From RPRB01 sp035501615 (GTDB taxonomy: Bacteria > Myxococcota > Myxococcia > Myxococcales > Myxococcaceae), in NCBI GenBank assembly GCA_035501615.1, contig DATJVY010000078.1:62001-126000 (forward strand): a stretch of 64,000 bases of DNA. The letters run 5' to 3'. Numbering within the stretch: position 1 is the first letter of the stretch; each line of letters opens with the position of its first letter. The position numbers and the translations under genes are program-made. The notes below the pieces were generated by a model. That model was given only the letters and a program-made list of their open reading frames with translations. It had not been told where the DNA came from and searched no databases. Below are positions 14,762 through 21,626 of this stretch, piece after piece.

Positions 14762-15844
14762 TCAGCGCAGGTCCTGTCCGTCCCTGGCCTCGCGGACCGC
14801 GAGCTTCACCAGCGCCCTGACCCGATCGCGGTACCGCTCGTCGAGCTCGGGGTCGCCTCCGGTGAACCGGGGCCGGAGCCCCTCCGCGGTGACGGCCGCC
14901 TGCACGTCGGGAAGCGAGCGCATCCCCGATTGCAGCGCGGCTCGCACGTCCCTGCTGACCGATTCCAGCAGTTCGGCCTCCAGCTCGAGGAACTTCCGGT
15001 CCCGGAAGGCCGGCCCGTGCCCCGGGACGATCAGGTCGACGTCGAGCCTCGCCAGCCCCCGCAGCGCTGCCGCCTGCCGCGTGGGAGGCGGCGTCACGTA
15101 CGGGATCGGGTACGAGACCGCATCTCCGGTGAGCAGGATCTTCTCCTTCGGCAGGTACAGCACCGCCGTCCCCTCCGCATCGCCGGTCACGCTGAGGAGG
15201 CGGATCTCGCGGGCGCCCCCCTGCAGGGTCAGCGCGTCCCCGAAGGTCGTGTTCGGGAACGTCCGCCTCACCTTCGACAGCTCGTCCACGAGGCTGCGGT
15301 AGTCGGCGAGGTCCTCCTCGTCGTCCTTGCGAGCCTGTGGCGTCAGCGGAGAGCCATCGGGCCGCGTCCCGCTCTCCAGCTCCTTGGCCCACGCCGCCTC
15401 GCGGCCCTTCAGCTCCTCCTTCAGCTGCGCGGGCCAGCCACTGGACACGTTGCGCATGAACTGGCGGGTCAGCTCGGTCGAGACGATCTCCAGCCCGGGG
15501 AATGCGTCCGCGTACACCTCGTTCCCGGACCAGTGATCGGGATGCCAGTGCGAGTTCACCACCCAGCGGACGGGCCTGTCGGTGAGCTTGCGGATCTCGG
15601 CGAGGACGATGCGCGCCGTCGACGGGCGGGTGTCCGTGTCGAACACCAGGACGTCGCGCTCGTTCACGATCGCGACCGAGTTCAGCTGCCGGACGTAGCT
15701 GTCCCGGAGCGTCGTGAACTGATGCACCCCATCGGCCAGGACGGTGTGGCGGACCTCCGCCCCCGCTCCCCGGACGTGGCCCTGCTGTGCGGCGACGGGA
15801 GGGCCGGCCAGCATGACGACCGCAGCCGAGAGTCGAGCGAGCAC
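14762..15844 (-). CDS. Exported metallo-beta-lactamase-fold hydrolase
   Basis: A 360-residue protein with a signal peptide (about 1-19, ending VAAQ) and a metallo-beta-lactamase fold. The zinc motif HWHPDH follows WVVNS near residue 100. The later metal-binding Asp lies in LLTGDAV and the last His in PGHGP. An insertion of about 70 charged residues sits between the first and later motifs, where class B-like relatives have a helical cap. The overall pattern is like the broad class B/quinoprotein-relay-associated family. The substrate is unknown, and the fold alone does not indicate antibiotic resistance. The GTG start is favoured because it opens the signal peptide. It converges on the amidohydrolase gene. 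Confidence 0.82.
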   Translation of the reverse strand: MLARLSAAVVMLAGPPVAAQQGHVRGAGAEVRHTVLADGVHQFTTLRDSYVRQLNSVAIVNERDVLVFDTDTRPSTARIVLAEIRKLTDRPVRWVVNSHWHPDHWSGNEVYADAFPGLEIVSTELTRQFMRNVSSGWPAQLKEELKGREAAWAKELESGTRPDGSPLTPQARKDDEEDLADYRSLVDELSKVRRTFPNTTFGDALTLQGGAREIRLLSVTGDAEGTAVLYLPKEKILLTGDAVSYPIPYVTPPPTRQAAALRGLARLDVDLIVPGHGPAFRDRKFLELEAELLESVSRDVRAALQSGMRSLPDVQAAVTAEGLRPRFTGGDPELDERYRDRVRALVKLAVREARDGQDLR

Positions 15845-15937
15845 CGCGCGATCGAACCCCCTCGGTGTCGCTCCGAGACCGGGTCAGCAGCAGGCCCCCC
15901 GTGCGATGCAGGCAGCGGGCAGCTCTCCCCTGTACAG

Positions 15938-16259
15938 ACTCTCCCGGTCGCCCCGAGCTTTCCCGTGGCCGCGGCCCTGTTCCCGCTCCGGGAGGGCCTG
16001 GTGGAGATGGACGCGCCGACCCGGCAGTCCTACGTCATGGCCGTCGTCGAGCCCGAGGAGCGCGCCCTCGGCTCCGGCGTGACCAACCTCGTCCGGCTCG
16101 GGCGCTGGGCCATCGCCCCGGGCTTCGCCGGCCTGCTGATGATCGGAGCGTCGCTCGCGGCCCACGCTCCTCGTCGGGTCGGGGAGGAAGAGCGCCTACG
16201 ACCTCCTCTTCCTCGCCGCCTTCCGGCGGACCCGCCCCCCCGAGGAGGCCGTGGCCTGA
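15938..16259 (+). pseudogene. Remnant of an MFS transporter (C-terminal part, frameshifted)
   Basis: A decayed gene end. From about 15938 the plus strand reads as the late helices of a major facilitator transporter: LFPLREGLVEMDAPTRQSY, then AVVEPEERALGSGVTNLVRL, then WAIAPGFAGLLMIGASLA. At about 16160-16164 the frame breaks. In the next frame the reading continues as LLVGSGRKSAYDLLFLAAF and RRTRPPEEA to a TGA at 16257-16259. The break fits loss of two C from a CCCCC run. The first 300 or more residues of a complete transporter are absent; the sequence upstream is the start of the metallo-beta-lactamase gene. Its tail overlaps the methyltransferase 3' end by 64 bases. Confidence 0.75.
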
Positions 16260-17092
16260 CGCCGGAGACGGGGCCGCCGGGCCACCGCGACCAGCCGCAG
16301 CCCGATCGGCACGAGGAGCCCCTGCTCCACCCGGAGCCGCTCGAGCGCGCGCACGCGGAGGAACAGCCGCGTCCCCTGCTCTCCGTCCGCCACCCGTTCG
16401 GAGAAGTACCGGTGAAGGTACGGGCAGCGCTCCGCGGCCCGGAGCACGAAGGCCCGCCGGAGAGCCTCGACCATGGCACCCGAGCGGTGCAGCGGCGGGT
16501 CGTGCAGGTGGCGCTGGTGCCAGCGCTCGACCGGGTCAAGCGGGGGTGGCCCCTCGCCCCGGGGCCGGTGCCCGTGACGATGGTCAGGGTGGTGAGGGTG
16601 GCGCGGCACGTCCGGCGCGAGCACGCCCCCTTCCTCCAGCACTGCCTGGAGGTCCCAGAACCAGGCCGCGGTCGGAGCGTCGATCCGGTCGTGGGCGAAC
16701 TCGTCGGCGAGGATCAGCCCCCCCGGCGCCGCCAGCGCGCGGATCTTCCCGAGCGCCGCCTCGAGCGGCCAGAGGTGGTGCAAGGACCGGGTGAAGAGGA
16801 GCGCGTCGAACGGCTCACCCTCGAAGGCGAGGAAGTCGGAGACGATCGCCGCGACCCCGAGCTCCCGGGCCTTCGCCACCTGCTCCTCGCTCGCGTCGAT
16901 GGCGGTCACCGCCACGCCGTCGCGGAGCAGGCGCGCCGCGAGATGGCCGGGACCGCAGCCGACCTCGAGCACCCGGAGACCGCGGCCGCGACCCGGGAGC
17001 TGCCCCTGGATCCAGCCGGCGACCTCCTCGATCTCGGCGGCGATGGCACCTGGCGTGTGCATGACCGGGAGCCATGACACAGCGCGCGGCAT
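16196..17092 (-). CDS. Class I SAM-dependent methyltransferase
   Basis: About 298 residues. The SAM-binding motif I is VLEVGCGPGHLAARLL, followed by motif II AIDASEEQ, motif III-like FDALLFTRSLHH, and a post-motif L-GGLILADEF. The C-terminal half carries WHQRHLHDPPLH and PYLHRYF, seen in related methyltransferases of unknown substrate. The start is uncertain: ATG at 17092 (AGGG 8 bases upstream) is preferred; GTG at 17146 and ATG at 17062 are alternatives. The last 20 or so residues are basic and read through the end of the MFS remnant, so the true ancestral C-terminus may have been shorter. The divergent neighbour is the AI-2E-type transporter. Confidence 0.8.
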   Translation of the reverse strand: MPRAVSWLPVMHTPGAIAAEIEEVAGWIQGQLPGRGRGLRVLEVGCGPGHLAARLLRDGVAVTAIDASEEQVAKARELGVAAIVSDFLAFEGEPFDALLFTRSLHHLWPLEAALGKIRALAAPGGLILADEFAHDRIDAPTAAWFWDLQAVLEEGGVLAPDVPRHPHHPDHRHGHRPRGEGPPPLDPVERWHQRHLHDPPLHRSGAMVEALRRAFVLRAAERCPYLHRYFSERVADGEQGTRLFLRVRALERLRVEQGLLVPIGLRLVAVARRPRLRRQATASSGGRVRRKAARKRRS

Positions 17093-17195
17093 GCCGAAAA
17101 CCCTGTCCCTCCACCGTGGGACCTTGGTCTCATCCAGGGCGGGCACGGGGGGCGGAGGCTTCCTCTAGACTCCGCCGCCTCCCACGGAGGACAGG

Positions 17196-18293
17196 ATGGC
17201 GCCACCGGTCAACAACCTTCCCCGGACGCTGATGGCCATCCTGGCCATCAGCGGGCTGCTCCTCGGCAGCCTCTGGGTCGTCCGACCCTTCGTCGGCCCG
17301 GGCATCTGGGCGGTGACCATCGTGGTCGCCACCTGGCCGCTGTTCCGGCGTCTCCAGGCCCGGCTCGGCGGCCGGCGTGGCCTGGCGGTCACGGTGATGG
17401 CGCTGATCCTCCTCACGATCATCGTCATCCCGGTCTGGCTGGCCGTGGACACCATCATCGAGCAGTCGGATCGCCTCATCACCTTCGCGCGCGCGCTCCC
17501 CACCCTCCAGGTGCCCGCAGCGCCGGCCTGGCTGGACTCGATCCCCCTCGGCCCCCGCATCGCGCGCTCCTGGAACGATCTCGCCCAGGCGCCGCCCGGA
17601 GCCGTCGCCGCCCGGATCGAGCCCTACCTCGGCAGTGCGGTCCGCTGGTTCGGCGCGCAGGCCGGCAGCTTCGGGGCGCTGCTGGTCCATCTCCTGGTGA
17701 TGCTGATCATCTCGATCATCCTCTACGCCAAGGGCGACGTCGCCGCGCGTGGAGTCATCGCCTACTTCCGCCGCCTTGCCGGCGACCGCGGAGAGTCGTC
17801 GGTGGTCCTCGCCGGTCAGGCCATCCGGGCGGTGGCGCTCGGCGTGATCGTCACCGCGCTCGTCCAGACCGCGATCGCGGGACTGGGGATGGGGATCGCC
17901 GGGATTCCCCGGGCCGGGCTCCTCACCGCCCTGGTGTTCCTCTTCTGCATTGCGCAGCTCGGGCCCTTCCTGGTCATGGTGCCCGGCGTCGTCTGGCTCT
18001 ACTGGTCGGGAAATCCAGGTCGCGGAACCTTCTTCCTGGTCTGGACGCTGGTGGTGCTGACCATGGACAACGTCCTCCGCCCCTGGCTCATCACCCGCGG
18101 GGCGAACCTGCCGATCCTCCTCATCTTCGCGGGAGTCATCGGGGGCCTGCTCGGGTTCGGGGTGATCGGCCTCTTCATCGGGCCGGTCATCCTCGCGGTC
18201 AGCTACACGCTGCTGGAGGCCTGGGTGAAGGAGGGCGAGGTACACCTCCCGGCCCAGACCCCGGCCGTCGGCGCTCCGCCTCACAAGGCCTGA
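17196..18293 (+). CDS. AI-2E family (PerM/YdiK) membrane transporter
   Basis: A 365-residue membrane protein with about seven or eight helices and the long periplasmic segment between the third and fourth helices (about 85-150) typical of the AI-2E/PerM/YdiK family. Family landmarks include the motif region VVLAGQAIRAVALGV, the GIPRAGLLTALVFL loop-helix and the late GLLGFGVIGLFIGPVILAV helix. Members export small solutes or act as Na+/H+ antiporters, and autoinducer-2 export is shown only for some. The ATG start has GGAGGACAGG directly upstream and TAGACT at 17166-17171. No quorum-sensing gene is nearby. Confidence 0.9.
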   Translation: MAPPVNNLPRTLMAILAISGLLLGSLWVVRPFVGPGIWAVTIVVATWPLFRRLQARLGGRRGLAVTVMALILLTIIVIPVWLAVDTIIEQSDRLITFARALPTLQVPAAPAWLDSIPLGPRIARSWNDLAQAPPGAVAARIEPYLGSAVRWFGAQAGSFGALLVHLLVMLIISIILYAKGDVAARGVIAYFRRLAGDRGESSVVLAGQAIRAVALGVIVTALVQTAIAGLGMGIAGIPRAGLLTALVFLFCIAQLGPFLVMVPGVVWLYWSGNPGRGTFFLVWTLVVLTMDNVLRPWLITRGANLPILLIFAGVIGGLLGFGVIGLFIGPVILAVSYTLLEAWVKEGEVHLPAQTPAVGAPPHKA

Positions 18294-18419
18294 GCATCGG
18301 CTCCTGACGCGCCGTCGTGGAATGCGCGGCGCCCCCGCGGGGTCCTCTCGAGCGGGCGAGCGCCCCGGCGCCGGCCTTCCGTGTAGAAGGGCCCTCCCCG
18401 TGCCAAGGAGCTCCACCGG

Positions 18420-18995
18420 ATGATGACCTTCGGCGCCGTCCTCGCCATGTCGGTCGGCCTGGCCATGGATGCGACCGCGGTGTCGGCCACCCGGGGGATG
18501 GCGGTCCCGGAGATCCGCCTCCGGCACGTCCTCGCCGTCGCGCTGTTCTTCGGCGGGTTCCAGGCGCTGATGCCGGTGCTGGGCTACCACGTCGGAGCCC
18601 GCATCGGTCCACTGGTGGAGGCCTGGGAGCACTGGATCGCCTTCGTCCTGCTGGCGGGCATCGGCGCGAAGATGCTCTGGGAGGCCCGGCGCCCCGCGCA
18701 CAGCTCGGCCACCGGTCGCGGGGAGGACGCCTTCGCGCCGCGGGTGATGCTCGCCCTCGCCATTGCCACGAGCATCGACGCGCTGGCGGTGGGCATCGCC
18801 CTCCCCATGCTCGACGCGCCGTTCGCGCTCTCGGTGGCGACCATCGGCATCACCACCGCCCTGCTCTGCGTCGCGGGGCTCCTCGCCGGCCGGAGGGCCG
18901 GGGCGATGCTCGGGCGACGTCTCGATGCGCTCGGGGGGCTGATCCTCGTCGGGCTCGGGGTGATCGTGCTCGTCCAGCACCTCCGCGGCGGATAG
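18420..18995 (+). CDS. mntP: Manganese efflux pump MntP
   Basis: A 191-residue membrane protein with six helices in two repeats. Each half carries the family signature: GLAMDATAVSATRG early and ATSIDALAVGIALP in the second half, with the paired Asp residues that coordinate Mn2+. MntP exports manganese and protects against its excess. In many bacteria mntP is preceded by a yybP-ykoY riboswitch, but I cannot find its conserved elements in the 126 bases before this gene. AAGGAG is about 10 bases before the ATG pair at 18420. It stands alone between the AI-2E-type transporter and a gene fragment. Confidence 0.93.
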   Translation: MMTFGAVLAMSVGLAMDATAVSATRGMAVPEIRLRHVLAVALFFGGFQALMPVLGYHVGARIGPLVEAWEHWIAFVLLAGIGAKMLWEARRPAHSSATGRGEDAFAPRVMLALAIATSIDALAVGIALPMLDAPFALSVATIGITTALLCVAGLLAGRRAGAMLGRRLDALGGLILVGLGVIVLVQHLRGG

Positions 18996-19018
18996 ACCCA
19001 TCCGGGACGTAGCCCCCC

Positions 19019-19114
19019 CGCTGGCTGCAGGTCGCCGGGGTCTACCTGTCCAGCCTGGTGGTGGGGATCGGCGCAGCGATCGCCGACGACCTCCTTGGCA
19101 TCCACGGGACCTGA
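19019..19114 (+). pseudogene. Orphan C-terminal membrane-helix fragment
   Basis: In the 200-base gap between mntP and the EamA gene, one frame reads RWLQVAGVYLSSLVVGIGAA followed by IADDLLGIHGT and a stop, which looks like the last transmembrane helix and tail of a membrane protein. An in-frame TAG precedes it at 19010-19012 and there is no start. I do not recognise the parent family. It may be a gene remnant or chance. Confidence 0.3.
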
Positions 19115-19195
19115 CGGCGGCGGCCGACGTCGCCGGGAGAGAACGCAGCTGTGCATTGCGCTCCGCCGCGGGAATGCCACTGTGCGCCTTCCTCG

Positions 19196-20122
19196 ATGAC
19201 CGCCTCCGAGCTCCGCGCCCATGGCCGTGCCGGGACCGCCCTGGCCCTCCTCTACGTGTTCCTCTGGGCTTCGGCCTTCGTCCCCAGCCGCGTGCTCTCC
19301 AGGCTCGGCCAGCCGCTGTGGGTGCTGACCATCCGCTTCGCCATCGCCTCGGCCCTGATGGCCGCAGTGGTAGTCGCCCTCCGGAGGCCCTGGCCGCGCA
19401 CCCCCGGGCCCTGGGCCCAGATCGCCGGCTACGGCCTCCTCGCCAACGCCACCTACCTGGGCTGCACCTACGAGGCGCTCCGCCATCTCTCCTCGGGGAT
19501 GGGGGCGATCATCGCCAGCACCAATCCGCTCCTCCTGGCGCTCGTCGCGCCGGCGCTCCTCGACGAGCCGCTCACCGCACGGAAGGCCCTGGGGCTGCTC
19601 CTGGGCTTCGGCGGCGTCCTCGTCGCCATGGCGGCGCGGGCGGGGACCCAGGCGGCCCGACCGGTGGACGTGCTGCTCGCCTTCCTCGGCGTGGTGGCGC
19701 TGGTCGGCTCCACGCTGGTCTTCAAGCGCCTCCGCACACCCGAGGACCTCCTCGCCGCGAACACCATCCAGCTCGGAGCCGCCTCGATCGCCCTGCTCCC
19801 GGTCGCCACGCTGCTCGAGGGCGCGCCGCACCTGGTCCCCACGGCGTCCTTCTGCCTCAACCTGGCCTATCTGATCCTCGTGCTCAGCCTCGGCGCCTCG
19901 TTCGTCTGGTTCTGGCTGCTGCGCCACGGGGAGGCGAGCCGGGTGAGCGCCTTCTACTTCCTGACCCCCATCTTCGGGCTCGGGCTCGGGGCGCTGGTGC
20001 TCGGCGAGACGGTCCGTCCGCTGGACGGGCTCGGGCTGGCGGCCGTGGCGACGGGGATCGTCCTCGTCCAGGCAGCGCGCCCACGGGCGGTCCGGCCGGC
20101 GATGGTCGACGATTCCCGCTGA
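19196..20122 (+). CDS. EamA/DMT-superfamily transporter
   Basis: A 308-residue membrane protein with ten helices in two EamA repeats. The first repeat shows the typical W-S-FVPSR start and a central GYGLLANATYLGCTYEALRH segment with SSGMGAIIASTNPLLLALVAP; the second ends SAFYFLTPIFGLGLGALVLGE. DMT transporters of this group export amino acids or other small metabolites, but the substrate is not readable. The ATG at 19196 is chosen because the hydrophobic core begins soon after it; an earlier in-frame ATG (19151) would add a cysteine-containing non-family extension. The ribosome binding site is weak. It is followed by a separate promoter for the acetamidase gene. Confidence 0.9.
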   Translation: MTASELRAHGRAGTALALLYVFLWASAFVPSRVLSRLGQPLWVLTIRFAIASALMAAVVVALRRPWPRTPGPWAQIAGYGLLANATYLGCTYEALRHLSSGMGAIIASTNPLLLALVAPALLDEPLTARKALGLLLGFGGVLVAMAARAGTQAARPVDVLLAFLGVVALVGSTLVFKRLRTPEDLLAANTIQLGAASIALLPVATLLEGAPHLVPTASFCLNLAYLILVLSLGASFVWFWLLRHGEASRVSAFYFLTPIFGLGLGALVLGETVRPLDGLGLAAVATGIVLVQAARPRAVRPAMVDDSR

Positions 20123-20170
20123 CCGCGTCCGAGCGACGGGACCGGCGGGATTCCAGGCCGTTGCGAGCAG

Positions 20171-20214
20171 ACCGAATGGTCGGTTTGACGCCCCGTGGTC
20201 CCGGCCCCTACCCT
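20171..20214 (+). promoter_or_regulatory. Promoter with overlapping palindrome, acetamidase/formamidase gene
   Basis: TTGACG (20185-20190) and TACCCT (20209-20214) are 18 bases apart and form one of the best -35/-10 pairs in the window. A palindrome ACCGA-ATGG-TCGGT (20171-20184) abuts the -35. A regulator bound there would block polymerase, and TetR-family operators often look like this. No regulator gene is adjacent. Confidence 0.5.
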
Positions 20215-20259
20215 CGCCGCAGGCTGCCATCGGGGCGGCTGGAGCGAGGGGAATCCGAC

Positions 20260-21327
20260 ATGACGAGGAACGCCCTGCGTCCGGTGCTGCTGGCCGCTGC
20301 CGTGCTCTCGGCCGCTGCCCACGGCGCCGCCGCGCCCAAGGTCCACCGGCTCAAGGCCACGCCGGACACGGTGCAGTGGGGATGGCTCGATCCGAAGGAG
20401 CCCCCGAAGCTCACGATCGAGTCCGGCGACATCGTCTCCATCGAGACGATGATGCACGCGAAGGACCAGATCCAGAAGGGCACGACGATGGAGAAGATCG
20501 TCGAGCTCCGGAAGGCGAACCCCGGCGGCGGCCCGCACTCGCTCACCGGCCCCATCTTCGTGAAGGGCGCGATGCCCGGGGACGTGATGGAGATCCGGAT
20601 CCTGAAGATCGTCCCCAAGAAGGTCGGCACCAACTTCAATCTCCCGGGCAAGGAGTTCCCCACCATCGGTGCGCTGGCGCCCCAGTTCCCCGAGGGGCAC
20701 GTCGCGTACTTCGACATCGACCCGAAGAAGCCCACCGTCACCTTCAAGCCGGGCATCGAGATCCCCCTCCGCCCCTTCCCCGGCACGCTCGCGGTGGGCA
20801 TCGACCCCGACGACCCCTCGCCGCGCAAGGGCGGGGTCAAGGACCCCATGGCGCCGGTGAGCACGCTGCGCCCCTGGAAGAACGGCTCGAACATGGACAT
20901 CAACGAGCTCACCGCGGGATCGACCATCTTCATCCCCGTGTTCCTCGAGGGCGGGCTCATCTGGACCGGCGACTCGCACTGCGCCCAGGGCAACGGCGAG
21001 GTGAACCTCACGGCAATGGAGTGCTCGTTCGAGGAGATCGAGATCCAGCCCATCGTCCGCAAGGACCTGAAGCTGACCTGGCCGCGCATCGAGACGAAGA
21101 CCCACTGGATCACCGTGGGCTTCGACGAGGACCTCGGCAAGGCGATGAACAACGCGGTGGCCGAGGCGGTCGACTTCCTCAGCACCACCAAGGGCCTGAG
21201 CCGCGAGGAGGCCTACTCGCTCGTGGCCGTCGCGGTGGATTGCAGGGTGAGCCAGGTGGTGGACGTCCGCAAGGGCGTCCACTGCATGATCCCGAAGAGC
21301 CTGTGGGTGGCGAAGGGGACGCGCTAG
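20260..21327 (+). CDS. Exported acetamidase/formamidase-family protein
   Basis: A 355-residue protein of the FmdA/AmdA family, which hydrolyses formamide or acetamide to ammonia and the acid. Family features are GWLDP near the N-terminus, an HSLTGPIFVKGA segment with the conserved His-Ser, a long beta-rich core, a GGLIWTGDSHCAQGNGEVN motif with the catalytic Glu, and a late AVDCRVSQVVD segment. A signal peptide (about 1-24) makes it periplasmic, whereas the best-known members are cytoplasmic. The ATG at 20260 has GGAGCGAGGGGA upstream. A good promoter with a palindrome lies at 20171-20214. It is followed after 13 bases by a small cysteine-rich lipoprotein, probably co-transcribed. Confidence 0.88.
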   Translation: MTRNALRPVLLAAAVLSAAAHGAAAPKVHRLKATPDTVQWGWLDPKEPPKLTIESGDIVSIETMMHAKDQIQKGTTMEKIVELRKANPGGGPHSLTGPIFVKGAMPGDVMEIRILKIVPKKVGTNFNLPGKEFPTIGALAPQFPEGHVAYFDIDPKKPTVTFKPGIEIPLRPFPGTLAVGIDPDDPSPRKGGVKDPMAPVSTLRPWKNGSNMDINELTAGSTIFIPVFLEGGLIWTGDSHCAQGNGEVNLTAMECSFEEIEIQPIVRKDLKLTWPRIETKTHWITVGFDEDLGKAMNNAVAEAVDFLSTTKGLSREEAYSLVAVAVDCRVSQVVDVRKGVHCMIPKSLWVAKGTR

Positions 21328-21340
21328 GGTCCCGGACCCG

Positions 21341-21583
21341 ATGCGCTCCCTCCTCCTCGCCGCCGCCCTCGCGTTCGCTCCGGCCTGCGCGATGAACGAC
21401 AAGGACCTCTGCCCCGAATCGCAGGGGCTGCGCTGCGCCACCACCCCCGATTGCACGCGGGACTCCGCGCGCGGCTGCCGGAGCTGCCAGTGCGGGAGCC
21501 CCTACCCGACGGCCCCCTACACGCCGGTCCGCGCCCCGAACGACCCGGGCCGCGTCCCCGACCCGACGCTGCCACCGCGCTGA
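21341..21583 (+). CDS. Small cysteine-rich lipoprotein
   Basis: An 80-residue predicted lipoprotein: hydrophobic signal, then lipobox APAC with Cys16. Six further Cys lie in the next 35 residues (at about 24, 32, 38, 46, 49 and 51), the last three in a CRSCQC cluster. The final third is proline-rich and hydrophilic, typical of a disordered tail. I recognise no family. It starts 13 bases after the acetamidase stop, so it may be the second gene of that operon. It ends 43 bases before the convergent ppdK. The even number of mature cysteines suggests a small disulfide-bonded or metal-binding knot. Confidence 0.6.
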   Translation: MRSLLLAAALAFAPACAMNDKDLCPESQGLRCATTPDCTRDSARGCRSCQCGSPYPTAPYTPVRAPNDPGRVPDPTLPPR

Positions 21584-21626
21584 GCTGCTGCCATCGCCCC
21601 GGCGAGGGCATCCGCCGCGCCGCGGA

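Noticed and set aside
14762..15844. A class B beta-lactamase for resistance
   Set aside because: Only the generic HxHxDH fold motif is seen. The fold covers many hydrolases and no specific B1-B3 features were recognised.
18294..18419. yybP-ykoY manganese riboswitch before mntP
   Set aside because: The conserved motifs of that riboswitch are not present in this 126-base stretch.
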